Positions 11,374 through 23,350 of a stretch of 64,000 nucleotides of DNA are shown here, piece by piece. The DNA is taken from positions 88,285-152,284 of the forward strand of contig MU277687.1 in NCBI GenBank assembly GCA_022385805.1. Direction: 5' to 3'. Position 1 is the stretch's first letter; each line of letters opens with the position of its first letter. The notes under the pieces are model-generated. The model saw only the letters and a program-made list of their open reading frames with translations. It was not told the DNA's origin and ran no database searches. Source of the DNA: Pilatotrama ljubarskyi (taxonomy: Eukaryota > Basidiomycota > Agaricomycetes > Polyporales > Polyporaceae). Position numbers and translations under genes: made by a program.

Positions 11374-12352
11374 TGGGAATAGAAGCAGCCCTAAATTATA
11401 CCACGCTCTGCATGTTTTGTCAAGGTATTACGCACATCTGTACTCTGCGCACTGATTGTATGACTATCCAAGGCTTTGTCAACCACATCCGTCCCCGCCC
11501 TTCCCCGCTATACGGCGCCAAGCATGATGCTCAGCGTGCGTGCTATGTACTTCGCGTTTTGGAAGGGCATGCCGCCTGCCCGCCCCGGCCGGCATCGATC
11601 CGCATTTGAGCATGCATCATCGGGCCTTTGACGCCGCAGAAGAGGCAGACAGACATCTCGAAGCTGGTGCGTACGTTATCGTCCCACCTCGGAGGCTGCT
11701 ATCAGACGGCGTTGTGTGACCTCCATGCACACAGCCGAAGTGGAGTCGGAGAGCCCAACAGGGGTCCACAAGGCGCACCCCCCTACGCCTGCGGCGAAAT
11801 TTTACTGGCACAGGATGAGATCGCAGTAGAGCCGGGGTCTGGTGGACATTTTCAAGCACAAGAGACGTGTACAGCCAAGAAACGAGGTCGCCTCCGTTAG
11901 CCGGACGAGCACCCCCCGACCATGCTGCTAGTCTGATAGAGACAAGACCGCGCTTGATTGAGTTCGGTCGCCCGCGCACAGGGGACATGTGCCAGACTGA
12001 ATTGCGCTGGCGTTGATTGCTGGCAGTCGCGGGATGCAGCTGGGCGGCGCATCTGCCTCGAGGACGGGCAAACATGTAAGCTGGACAATCGGACAGCCTT
12101 TCTCGTCCGGAGGAGGCGTCTGTGGGCGGTCGTCCCGGGCGGCGGGCGGCCCGCGAGCAGGTGCATAGACGCCAGTGTGCACCGGCGAACAAGAGATCAC
12201 CGGCCCACGCCGTCCGGCGTTGTCGCCGGCGCCTGTGGTCGTGCCTCGCTTGGTGCTCGACGCTCATCTCTCCTCGCTGTTTGCTTTCTCGTCGAATCCG
12301 CTATCGATATCTTTCCTTGTCTATTGCAATTTTCTGAAGAATAGCAGCGAAC
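11374..12352. other. Intergenic, RPC2 to UBC7
   Basis: About 980 bp with several open frames of skewed Arg/Ala/Pro composition that look non-coding. No repeat or RNA gene recognised. Confidence 0.4.
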
Positions 12353-13537
12353 ATGAACACACGAGGCGGAAGTTCTACCGCTCTGCGCCGACTCATGACT
12401 GAGTACAAGCAGCTGACGTCGCAAGGTCTGCATCTGCTGAGCACAGGCATCATCGCAGCTATGGCATATCTCCCGGACTAACCTGATGCTTCTGCCCGAC
12501 TTGCCTCACCGTAGGCGCACCGGATGGCATGTTTACGGCCGGTATGGTCTAAACCTCCCCGGTATACCGGAAGTACTCGGCGCTGACTTTGGGCGTACTG
12601 CACCCTCATTCGCCCTCATCTGTTCGGAAAGGCCCCATCTCCGAGTCCGACTTCTTCACCTGGGAGGCCTTGATTGTAGGCCCGAAAGACACCCCCTTCG
12701 AGGGCGGTGTCTTCCCTGCCATCCTGACGTTTGTACGTACACCGTATGTACGGCGCTCCAAACATACTGCTGATGTCCAGCGCCCTGTCCACCACTGCTC
12801 CGTCCGTCTATTCGATTATCCCCGATGCCACGTACTCTACGGCGGCCATCTCTCATCCTCACGCGCACAAACATACTATCCGCTAGCCGTCCGACTACCC
12901 TCTATCTCCGTTCAAGATGAAGTTCGATCCGCCATTGTTTCACCCAAACAGTAAGTCATGACAGATAGCTGCAGCGTGGGATGCCCTGTCGGGGTGAGCG
13001 ACCGTACAGCGCCTTAGCTTGCCCCTGGCGCGACCGTTGCCTTATTCATTGAATCATATCGAGCTGACCACGCGCTTGTATGACCACGTTACTCGGTTCG
13101 CTGCTACTCCACTCAGTCTACCCCGATGGCACGGTGTGCATCTCGATCCTGCATACCCCTGGCGACGATCCCATGCAGTACGAGCAGGCTTCTGAGAGGT
13201 GGAGCCCCGTTCAGAGCGTGGAGAAGGTCATCCTGAGCGTGATCTCGATGCTAGCAGGTGCGCACATCGCATTTCCCCTTATCCTGACCAGTTCTGAAGA
13301 GATGGTTTCTTGGCATCTGCTGGTTGCAACCTCCCTGCTCTTCTCGCGTAGAGCCGAACCTGGAGAGTGGCGCGAACATCGATTGTTGCAAACTCTACCG
13401 CGAGAATCGAGCGGTGAGTCCGCTGCGCTTGCGCGAACGCCGGATATATGTTAAGACTAAAACATATGTGGACTGACGCCCTGCAGGAATATGAGCGTAT
13501 TGTGAAGCAGTCTATTCGTGAACAGCTGGGCCTCTGA
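12353..13537 (+). CDS. UBC7: Ubiquitin-conjugating enzyme E2, Ubc7/UBE2G2 class
   Basis: E2 that works with ER-membrane RING ligases in ER-associated degradation. Seven exons: 12353-12425, 12515-12541, 12632-12732, 12887-12950, 13117-13257, 13352-13413, 13487-13537. They total 172 aa. The catalytic Cys is residue 96 in VCISIL. The class-specific acidic loop [20 protein letters not shown] follows it, which separates UBE2G enzymes from most E2s. The N-terminal [15 protein letters not shown] and C-terminal REQLGL match UBE2G2 closely. The first intron uses a weak donor (GTCTGC), but the joined frame is correct. Compare the UBE2G1-type E2 at 30275. Confidence 0.95.
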
Positions 13538-14850
13538 TTGGTTGCCCTAGATGCCCACGCCTCTCTGTCTGTAGGTAACGCAGTCTGGTGTGATTTACGC
13601 GCGGCAGACACGCTCAACCATTCCAGCGTCCTAGGGTGTCCCATCGGACAGTGTACGTACACGGAGGTCACCACGAACACCACCACCCCAGCGACCGGCT
13701 CTTGGTGAGAGAACATCAGGAAATCGTGTAAATGTAATGTAACACCGGCTCTGCACCACTGCATCAACTTGTCATGCAGACATCCGCGACCCGCCGTACC
13801 TTCTCAACCCTCATCCCATAGCTGGCTAGTGCTTCCGCCACAAACCATCGTATCAAGGAAATCATTATGGCGGCCGTATGCGCACATAGCGCGTCGCTGC
13901 CTTCGCCGTAGCCCTGTCAACAGGCTGAGACCGACATTCCCGCGCAGCGCGCCCGCCCGCGCAACGACCGCGAGCGCAGCTCACCGGCAGAGCCGCGATG
14001 CTCAGAGCCTAGTTTTGGGGGTCTCTGCGCCGGATCGACCCTAGCGGCCGCCACCTACGTGCACGCCCGCGCCCTGAGCCTGCAGGTAACGTTAGCCTAC
14101 GTGAGCCACCGAGCGCGACAGCCTTCCGTAAGGCCCAAGCACCGCGACGCCGCACACGGCCGTCCGCGGGGATGAGATCTCGCGTCCCCAATCTCGCTCG
14201 CGCTCTCTTTCGCCGCGCGCTGCGCCGACACGTCGTCACCCCTCCATCCGCGTGCCTGCAGCCCATTATGATAGGCCCTCTCCGTCGGTGCTGCATAATG
14301 CATAAGTAGTGCCACTTGCGCACGCGCCCGCCCATTCATTTAGTGGCATTTGCAATGCGAGGGCGCGGTCGCACGAGTGGGACGGGCGCAGCCCGATTCG
14401 ACCGTGCGTGCTTTTACCATAGCATGACGGGTGCGTCCGCGCCAGCCCTCTCGCCGCAGAGAACACGAGATGATACGTTCCATGAGCACCACGCGGGCAC
14501 GGGCGCATATCGAGGGACTCTTACGAGGTGTTACGACACGCCGCAGCGACCAAGAGTTGGGAGCCAACCGGTCAGACTTCTAACACGTATTCGCATTCGC
14601 CCAAAACCCAGACATTAAGGTATACGTACAAGGGGGGATTATCTACAGACCGGTACCGGTATCAACGTGTTCGTCGTCACAGGGGCATATGTAGTGTGTC
14701 GAGGAGGACCGAGGATGCATAGGAAATTATACGATAGGGCGGGAACGGTATCGAGAGAGAGGGGGAGAGCGCAGCCAGTGCGAGTGAGTCTAATATGCGA
14801 GGGAAGGCGGCAGCAGCGACGGCGGCGGCAAGAAGTGGCGCTGCTCGTGC
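13538..14850. other. Intergenic, UBC7 and ALO1 3' ends
   Basis: About 1.3 kb between convergent genes. Frames present are short, overlapping and of atypical composition. I see no supported gene. Confidence 0.4.
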
Positions 14851-17079
14851 TCACGGGAGCTTCTTGAAGACCCGCGCGCCGTACTCGGCGCCCTGCATGC
14901 CAAAGATGTGGCGCTGTACGTACGGGTTGCGGAAGAGGCCCTGGGGGTCGACTTCGTCGAGCACGCGCCGGAAGTCGTCGAAGCGCGGGTAGAGCGCGCG
15001 CAGCGCGTCGGGCCCGAGCGGGTGCGTCTTCGCCCAGTGCGGCTTCCCGCCGTACTTGATCATGATCCGTTCAAACTGTGCGAACAGCTTCCGGTAGGGG
15101 ACGTTCAGTCCGTACGGCCTGCGGAAGGGCGACGCGGGTGCAGAGGCGAGACGGAGGCGAGACGTGAGCGTGGGTACGATCGGACGGGCGGAGCAATGCG
15201 ACGCAGCACATCGAAGGAGCGGACATGAAAGGCGATGGGAGGACGAGAAGAAGTCGCGGGCGGACAGGCGAGTCGGAGAGGCGGAGCGGAGTCGAGCGAG
15301 GCACCGGCGGCGGATGCGAGAACGGGGCGCGGAAGACGCAGCAGCAGAAAAAGAAGGCGAAGAAGATGGGGAGAGAGGAGACGCGTGGCGATGAGCGGCT
15401 GCTTCTACGCTGCGGCGAGTGAAAGGGCGGACTTACTTGAACTGCACGAGCCCGATCCAGCACGTCCGCTGGCCGTTGCTAGGGCTCAGCCAGATGTCGT
15501 CGGGCGCCGAGAAGCGGATTTCGATAGATGAGTGGGGGCGGAGGCCGGCGGGGTCCGCAAACTCCCGCTCGAGCCACGTTCGCAGCTCGCGCAGGCACGC
15601 CTGGGCGTGGTCGTACGATACCGCCCACTCCGTGGTGAATTGCGGGTACTGTCGCGGGAGGCGGGTAGGATGGGAACGCACAGGTAGAAGATGGCAGTCA
15701 GACGCTTCTGCGTGGGCAGCCAGACAGCAGCGAGAAGATCGGACTGACCTTGCAATCAATGTTGAAGACGCGATGGCTGTCATCGATCGTGACGGTCCTA
15801 TCTCGAACCAACCACGCCATGAAGCGACCGATGAACAGGTTCAGATTTGGCACAACGCGGCCGAGGAAGAGCAGGAACTGCAACAGGTGGAACCCGACAA
15901 GGGAATGCCACAGCCACGTCCCGACGGGATTCCTGGGCTGTAAACGACACGACGCAGACGCACGTTTGTTAGGCGACACCATACTCGGGGCAGAAGACGT
16001 CAAACGCACCTCTGACGTGCGATTCGAGTTGCTGACTCGCACAACGTCGGCCTGGGGGAACCACCAGAGGCGGACGTGCTCGGCTGCGTGTGCGACCGAG
16101 TCGAGATTTCCCACGACATCGTCAAAGCTGTGAGTCTCCTGGACTTCTTTGAGCCTGAACGCGGGCTCGACGTCGAGGGTAACTTCCAGGATCAGACCGG
16201 TGCTCCCTAGCCCACAGATGGAAGCGAGGAAGAGATCCGGGCGTTCCTGTCGGGAGCAGCGAACGCGGGAACCGTCGGCAAGGAGGAGAACGAGAGCCCG
16301 GACGTCCATTGAGATGACTGGGTAGTGCATGCCAGAGCCGTGGGTAGCAGTGGTGACGACGCCGCCGAGAGTCTGGTCTGAGATGGAGCCGAGGTTGCGC
16401 ATAGCGAGTCCATGTTGTGCGAGAACCTCGTGGAGGGAGCTGAGAATGACGCCAGCCTGGGCGACAACATAGTGTTTTTCGGAATTGACCTGCGAGGGAG
16501 GGGAGTGTGAGTTTAGGTGCAAGAAGAGAGGGCGAGACGGAGCGTGTGGCCGGACGGCGGTGAGGGCGGCGGCGGCGGTGGCTGGAGGCGACTGAGTGCC
16601 TGGACGAGATGCGGGCGAGAGATCCAGCGCGATCGGACGGGCGGAGATCTCCGCTATGGCGAGAGATTGCGCCAGCCAAATACGCGCAAACACGCGAGAT
16701 AGCGATGGGCAGGGCCGCATTCTGCTCGAGGCGCCGAAAATGACACGGACACACTCACCTCGATGATCCTGTCCAGCTTCTCCGTCCGCAACATGAAGCC
16801 GTTCGTGCACGCGAGGTCGCTCGGGCTGTGGCCGATGCCCGCGACGCGCACGGGTTTGCCCTCGCGGCGCGCGAGCTCGAGGATGAGCGCGCACTGGTAC
16901 TCCGTCTCGGGCTCGAAGACGGAAAGCGGTGTGCAGGTGTAGCTGAGACCCCAGTTTGTGAAAGTCGCCTTCTTGTCGCCGCGGCGGCGGGTGACGGGGG
17001 CGAGAAGCTCGTACAGCTGGGGGAGGGAGAGGTTGCGCATGTTCGAAGCCAGGAGCGAGGAAGACGCGTCGGAGGACAT
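14851..17079 (-). CDS. ALO1: D-arabinono-1,4-lactone oxidase
   Basis: FAD enzyme that makes the last step of D-erythroascorbate synthesis, normally at the mitochondrial membrane. Five exons on the minus strand: 17079-16759, 16489-16010, 15937-15749, 15648-15437, 15118-14851. They total 489 aa. The FAD-binding (PCMH) half shows RVAGIGHSPSD near residues 78-88, with His84 in the position that carries covalent flavin in this family. GSISDQTLGGVVTTATHGSG lies at the start of the second exon. The C-terminal ALO domain has the hallmark KPHWAK about residue 428 and ends VFKKLP. A hydrophobic stretch (GFHLLQFLLFLGRVV) in exon 3 fits membrane association. The start MSSDASSS is the only upstream ATG before the first conserved block. 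Confidence 0.94.
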
Positions 17080-19510
17080 GGGAGGAGGAGAACGGACGGA
17101 CGCGGTGTGGCTAGCATGTCTGGAGGCGGACTGGGAGGCTTTATAAGTTTTAGGCGGGCGTGATTATGATTGAGCGAGGCTGCCTGTTTCGATCGATTGC
17201 TCAGCTCGCAGCTCGCCCGACGGAGAGGCTGAGCACAACCCGTCGGAGGAGACCGAACACCCGCGGCCAGGGTCTGGCAATTGCCGAGCCGGTGTGGATA
17301 TGTTAGGACCGGCGCGAAACCGATCGAGCGGACGCCGGACGGAGAAAACGAAATCCAAAAATCGGCGACGCACCAGAATTAACATAACAGTTCTGGGATG
17401 GGGCGGAGCGGAGCTGGCTCGAGCTTGCGACCCAGCTCAAGCTCAGCTGCAATCGCCGGGACGCCAGCCCAAGCCAGCCTCGCTCGCCACGACGCCTCCT
17501 CCGAAGATTGAGTTTGTTCCGGACCCATGCCCACTATTTCGCCACCCAGCTGGCGCCCCGATGAAGCGGACACTCGTCCTGAGCCTGAGCTAGGCACGCC
17601 GCTCGCCCGGCACCCTAGCTCTCCCTTCGCCGCATCTTCCATCGCATCTGCGCACGCACGTCCGTCAGCCTCTATTTTCTCTGTCGATCAGCACACACTC
17701 AGTCACGGGCTGCACCACTACGGGCACACCCCCGCATCTCGACATCATCCCGCCCTCCCGGAACTTCTCTTCTCCCAGGCAGACAGCAAGACGCCAGAGC
17801 CTGACGACGTCGATGCGAACTCGGAACACCGCATGCAGACAGACAGACAGGGCTCCCAGGACTACGCAGTTACGTGAACGCTTCAGGCCTCACTCCTGAG
17901 AATGAATGGGCTGCGAACGTCAGCCACGGATGTGTCCCTGCGTCCCATCAGCCTGAGCTTGCCAGCCTCGCAATTGCAAGCACCGCGTCATCGTCGGACT
18001 GGCCGGAAGGCACGACCGAGCTCCGTATGCGCTCGCGCGCTCACAGACGTCGTCCATGTGCTCAGCCAGCCTCAAGGCTCGAAAGACTGCGAGTCCGCAA
18101 AACTGCCCTCGCCGAGCGTCCGGCGAGCGCGCATCGTTGCGTCCATGATCAACGTTTCAACAGCGTCCCGACAGCCAGAGCCAAGCCTTTAATCCAGAGG
18201 AAGAATCGTCCATCGAGCACCCGATAAGCCCTAGAGGTACCGGTCTCGAAGTTACTTACGCGCGGCAGGCGACGACGCGGTGTGTGCGTCATGCTGAGCA
18301 ACGCTCGCACTGAGTCCGAGTCACGAAGCCCGCCACTGCCGATTCCAACGTTCATCCGCCCCGTACCCATACGCTGCCGCGCACACGTCATCCGCGGCGC
18401 CGATTGCTATCTACAGTCTTGTACCACCATCGAGAATGTACCGTCGGCAAGCCGACGTTGAGTAGCCTTGCCCCCGCCACGCTGTCGCTTAACCCGCCAC
18501 CATCGCAGTCTACACGTACCTGAAGAGTCCTCTCGGAGCCGCTCGGTCGAGCGTCCCGTCCTCCGGTATGTCCTTCCCGGATCCGAAGCCCGTCCACAAC
18601 GTTGTCTGGCGTGTACCGGTGCAGGTAGTGCGCGGATGCGCTGGTGATGTATGCATATAGTTTGGGCTGCAGCTAGGCAGAGCGGGTGCTAATCGCGGCG
18701 ATGGGCCTCCGGGAATATGAAGACGACATTGCTGATGAAGATGATCGGCCTCTGACTGAGATAGATGAAGGCAGCTGCCAGGCTAGCGGTGCTCGATGCT
18801 GATGCAATGGACGCAGCAAGTGCGCACGCTTCATCTCGCAGTCAGTCTCCAGCGTATGCGGCCGGCACGCGGCCCTGTCGCCTGTACACGCGGGGCGGTC
18901 GGCCCCCACACGTGGCGGAAGACCGTATCGCGTGCGCAGTACGGTACTTACGCTGCGTACATGGCCGCTATCGCCCGAGTACCCTCGCCGGTGCACAGGT
19001 TCAATGTATACATAGCTGCATGAGTACAAGAATACAACCCGCGCCGAGTCCTCGTTGTACCATTCCGATAACCTCATTTTACGTACGGTGCTCGACTTAA
19101 CATACAGAGCCTTCGAAGATCGCAGTCGAAGGAGTTAGGACGAAATCGCTCAGCCAAGCAAGACCCCACTTCATCCGAGAAGCCCGCCGACGAGGACGAG
19201 TGCGATTGCCACCGAGGCCGTGACGAGAGCTGCCGTGAGGGGCGGAGGATCGGCTAGGGCTGATATCGCTAGCGGGACGGTGAACGCAGCTTTCGTGAGG
19301 ACGCCCGCAAGTGTCCAAGCACCGGAGAAGCAGAAGCAGAGGCCACATAGGTATACACGGAGAACACGCCGAGAGAGATATGCACAGCGAGCAGAGATGT
19401 GGAGCGGTATTCCAAGCACACAGTAGAATGACCAACCCTGATTCCCAATTCATGAAGGCGACCATCCCTCCTCCGCCGAACGCCCCTGTGCGCCCCCTCG
19501 AGCTCAGCGT
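17080..19510. other. Long intergenic region upstream of ALO1
   Basis: About 2.4 kb without a gene I can support. Near 17170-17600 the text is GC-rich and 17700-18200 has moderately long open frames, but none shows a domain, a start in good context or plausible splicing. It contains the ALO1 promoter and the 3' end of the HSPA12-like gene. Confidence 0.4.
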
Positions 19511-22500
19511 TCAACTGCGGTAGTCGAAAACGACCCTGCCCCAGTCCTGACCCTGGTAGATGAGCACCCCACGGACCTCGGCGCTATCCAGCTCCAGGCC
19601 AAGCTCGAATTCTGCGGGTGCGACAGCGTGTCGAGCCACGGCATCAGATCGGGCGTAGGGGCGTGCAAGGGGAAGAAAGGGCCAAGGTTAGCACCACTCC
19701 GCCACAACGGGTTAGACGAACGCGAGAAGGCCGGGACGGGCTGGCGCTCTTGCGCGAGAGAAGCGCAGCCCAGAATTTGCTGGGGGGACGGGAGCAGACC
19801 CTCCGAGCGCGCACGAGCGTGAACTGTTGTCGTACCAAGCTCGAGCGCTCGCATTTGCCACATCAACCCTTGCGCGGAACCCGAGCCTCGGCTAGCCAGG
19901 CTCGGCGCAAGGGCATGGAAGCCAAACGGAGGCGACCTCGAATGAATACTAGTGACATACCCGTGTAAAACCCGTTCGAGTTTGGCACGCTCGAGTTCTG
20001 CTGGAAGCTCGGAAGCGCACCGAGATCGATCGTCCATTTGCACAACTCCGATATCTCGCCCTGTAAAGGAACGGGGCACAATAGGGGCGAGTGCGGGTCA
20101 GCCATGTGCGCTACGTGCAAATAAGAAGGGACGCCCCCGGTTTCGCCGAGACGCGCATTGCGCGCCAGGACGGGGCGACTGACCTCATCTGTATACCGCA
20201 TGATCTTATCGCTGTCCGACGTGTACAGCGTCGCCACGAACATCCGGTCTATACACGCACGAGCGAGCGAGCGTGCCGCACGGGCACAGCAGCAGGCACC
20301 AACGCAAAACGCGATCGCAGACGCGGACGGAAAACGGGGCGGGGGCGGCGAGGATACGGCGAACGGTCAGCTGGTGAGACAAGCGCGACGAGGCCAGGCG
20401 ACGTACCGCTCGGGGTCTGCGAGAACTTGCTGTTTTCGGCGGTGGGCCAGGGCAATTCAAAGGAGAGAAGAGTCAGAAGACCGCGCCGTCGGCGCAGAGG
20501 CGGAGACCGGCGTACCAAAACGTCGTCTTCAGGCGTTGGCTGCACCGAGTTCGCGCACGGGCATCAAACCATGCAATAAAGGACACGGAGGACGGGACCG
20601 TGAGGCGACGCACCCTTTCCGCAATATCGCGCCCTTCGCCACCAAATACTGCAACCTGATGGGACGCCGGGCCCGGACAAATCAGCGTCACCCCCGCACG
20701 CCTTCTAGCGTCCCCCAGGAGCACTCGCCTGTTTTCGCAAATTGCGACCCCGGCGTCGTTTTCCCGGATATAGGCTGGTCTCTTCAGCCAGTCCTCGCGC
20801 TCCGCAGGCAGTTTCACCTGGACGGAGGTGTGAGCGATGTCGACAGAAGGTCCGAGGTTCGAACGTGGATGCAATTGCGCGGCGCCCGGCCCACCTACCT
20901 TTAGCATGTATGATTGTGGCGCAATCACGCTAGAGACGAGCGGCTTTCGAGCCAAGCCGTATTGCGCCGCACCGCGCAGGGTAGCCGTATCACAGTCGGG
21001 GGGACGCGCGATGACGCGAATCTGGGAAGCGAACCGTTCCTGCGGCCGCCACGACGACACTCGTCAGTCCCCTGTACGACGCAGCGTGGACTGTCCCTGT
21101 TGCATGAGACAGAGAGCTGATCGGACACGCACCTGCACCTTGCGGAAGAGGTACTCGCTGCCTGAGAAACCTCCCACGAGGAGCAGCGCGTCGAGCCGTT
21201 GATCGACCTTCTTCGTCTGGGCTTCGATCAGCTCCAGGACCTGTAGCGAAGCGGTGCCTTGCCGTAAGTCACTCGATTGTGGGAACAGGAGGGCGCGAGC
21301 CCGGCAAATAAGCTGGCTAGACGGACCTCGTTCACGACCGGGTCGAACACCTCGCGCCGGAGGAGGTTGCCGGGGATCGTCACCTCGCCATTCACCAGGC
21401 CGACAGCGGGGTCGTCCGGATCCTCGACGTTGAAACATGTGAAGTGGAACATTTTGTCTGCATCACGCTGATCAGAATCTGGCCCGCCGACCGGTGCGCC
21501 ACCGGGCGCAGCGCAAATGGAGACTGCCGTTGCGGCGGCTCTTACCGTCGTCTTCCTCTCCCATGTAGCGCAGTTTCTCCGTCTCGCTGAAGTTCTCCAT
21601 GAAGTTCGCGAGGCTCACACGGTCGAGGTGCACGGGATGGTCCGCGAGCAGCGTCTTCATAAGCTCGCGGAAGCGGAGGTCCAGGAAGAGCGAGCCGCAG
21701 TTCGCACCCGAGCGTGCGCAAAGCTCCGCTATTTCCAGGTTCGATAGCATTCCCATTATCCTGTACACCGCGAGGTCCTGGCGGGCACGTTGCCGTGAGC
21801 GCGCGGCCGCGGTCACCTCGGGCAGTGGGACATACCACAGTGCCTCCTCCGGCGTCACAGATCATGAACCTCTGATTTGGGGCGAGCTTGTGCACATCTG
21901 TCAGGTTAGCGCAATGCACGGCCGCTGCTTCTGGCTCGCTGCGAGTGAGGATGGGCGTCGGTCCTAGCGCCGGCACGTAGTGGCAAAAACGTCTCACCTG
22001 ATGATGCGCAGGCGGTCTCTCCACCCGTGGTCGCCAGCCCTCGCAGATCGGACGAGCCCAGCGGCAATGGCGGCGTCCCGCATCATCTGGCAACCGGTAG
22101 CGTCCCACGCGGCGGGCACTGTCAGCCATACGTCCGCCGAGTCTGGCATAGAAGGCCGGAGCTGTGTGAGGACGTGCGGAGATCTCCCAGGGATGAGCCA
22201 CAGTACGCACCCAGGTCGGCCACCGCGCCGATTTCTCGCGTGATCTGCTGCTTGGCGTAGTCCCACAAGCAGGAGAGGAAGTCTATGATGAGATCGATGG
22301 CCCTTTTCCCTGGCTGAAGCAGGGGCAAACATCGGAATGAGCACATGTTCACTGGTGCGCAAGGCCACTTTGGCACACCGGCAATGCGGGGAGACGAGGA
22401 TCTACGCTCGCTTCATCTCGGAGCGCGTGGGGCTCCAGGAAAAGCTTGAACCTGGTCGGACCTATCTGTCATGACGGAGTTCACGACCGACGACGTCTAA

Positions 22501-23350
22501 CGACACGTACCATTCACACTTCACTGCGCCTGGTACAGGACCCGCGTTCTTCGCTTCGATGCCCCATGCGATCACCTGTCCGGTTTGGTCATACAGCAGG
22601 CAGGTCGGAATCTTCCTGAAAGTCTCGAAGGATCCTGGCCAGTTCAGAATTTGCTGGACTTTGCCGGCGGCGATACGGGAAGATCCATATGCCTAATGAT
22701 AGAACCGAACCCTCAGCACTCGATCGAGAGGTTCAGAGCACGCCATCCGGCACGTACCACGCCCGAGAAGGTGGTACCTAGTACCATAAGCCTTTAGCCT
22801 TCTCGACCGCGAAGCACGCAGTGTGCAACATACCGAAATCAATGGAGACGGAGAGCTTGCCTTCATCGGCAAAAGACGGCTGCTGAGGCACGATCGGCGG
22901 ACTGGTACCTCTTGAGGTCACAGACATGGCGAGCGTGCGATCTGGGCTTGTTCTCGCCATAGGCGGGCTTTGGACTGGAGAGTATCCAACGTAAGCGCTA
23001 CTCACAGTCCCGGGCGGCGGTGATCCCGGTATGTGCGGTGGCATAGCACCATTGGGATACGTGCCGGGAGGAGGAGATCCTGGCGGTGCCACCGGGTTGA
23101 AGGGAAGCTGCGGAGGCGGAGATGGCTTAGACTCCCATGTACCGTATGAGTTCTGGTGCACCTGAGGGAGAGGGGTTGGGCCCGGTGGTAGCTGGAAAGA
23201 CTTCTCGCCACCGTTTCCCCCGGGCCATTGCAGACTAGGCTGAGGTCCTGGCTGCTGCGTGACTGGCTGTCCAGGCGTCTGTAGCGGATTGACTTGTTGC
23301 GCTGCCTGTGCGTTGTGGGCTTTGTTGTCCGGCTCGCCGCAACAGCTCAT
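19511..23350 (-). CDS. HSPA12-like Hsp70-family ATPase
   Basis: Fungal relative of HSPA12, a divergent Hsp70 branch with the actin-like ATPase fold but no standard substrate-binding domain. Eighteen exons: 23350-22834, 22777-22758, 22692-22511, 22445-22379, 22313-22211, 22142-21998, 21938-21836, 21777-21546, 21457-21327, 21240-21133, 21039-20899, 20817-20729, 20655-20614, 20539-20516, 20429-20407, 20248-20184, 20060-19961, 19611-19511. They total about 730 aa. The N-terminal ~165 residues are Pro/Gln/Gly-rich and begin MSCCGEP, which could be lipidated. Then come phosphate-1 SIDFGTTFSGVAYGSS, phosphate-2 CDAGGGTVDLAVYR and the adenosine motif LLVGGFSGSEYLF. Intron 20656-20728 has a GC donor. 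The last intron (349 nt) is unusually long. At exon 4 a run of five T's forces a non-preferred acceptor. Substrates and partners unknown. Confidence 0.88.

Noticed and set aside
11617..12267. 216-aa minus-strand frame between RPC2 and UBC7
   Set aside because: Arg/Ala/His-skewed composition, no start context or motif, no splicing partner.
17527..18227. Overlapping open frames in the long intergenic region
   Set aside because: Several frames are open at once because of base composition; none has a domain or plausible splice structure.
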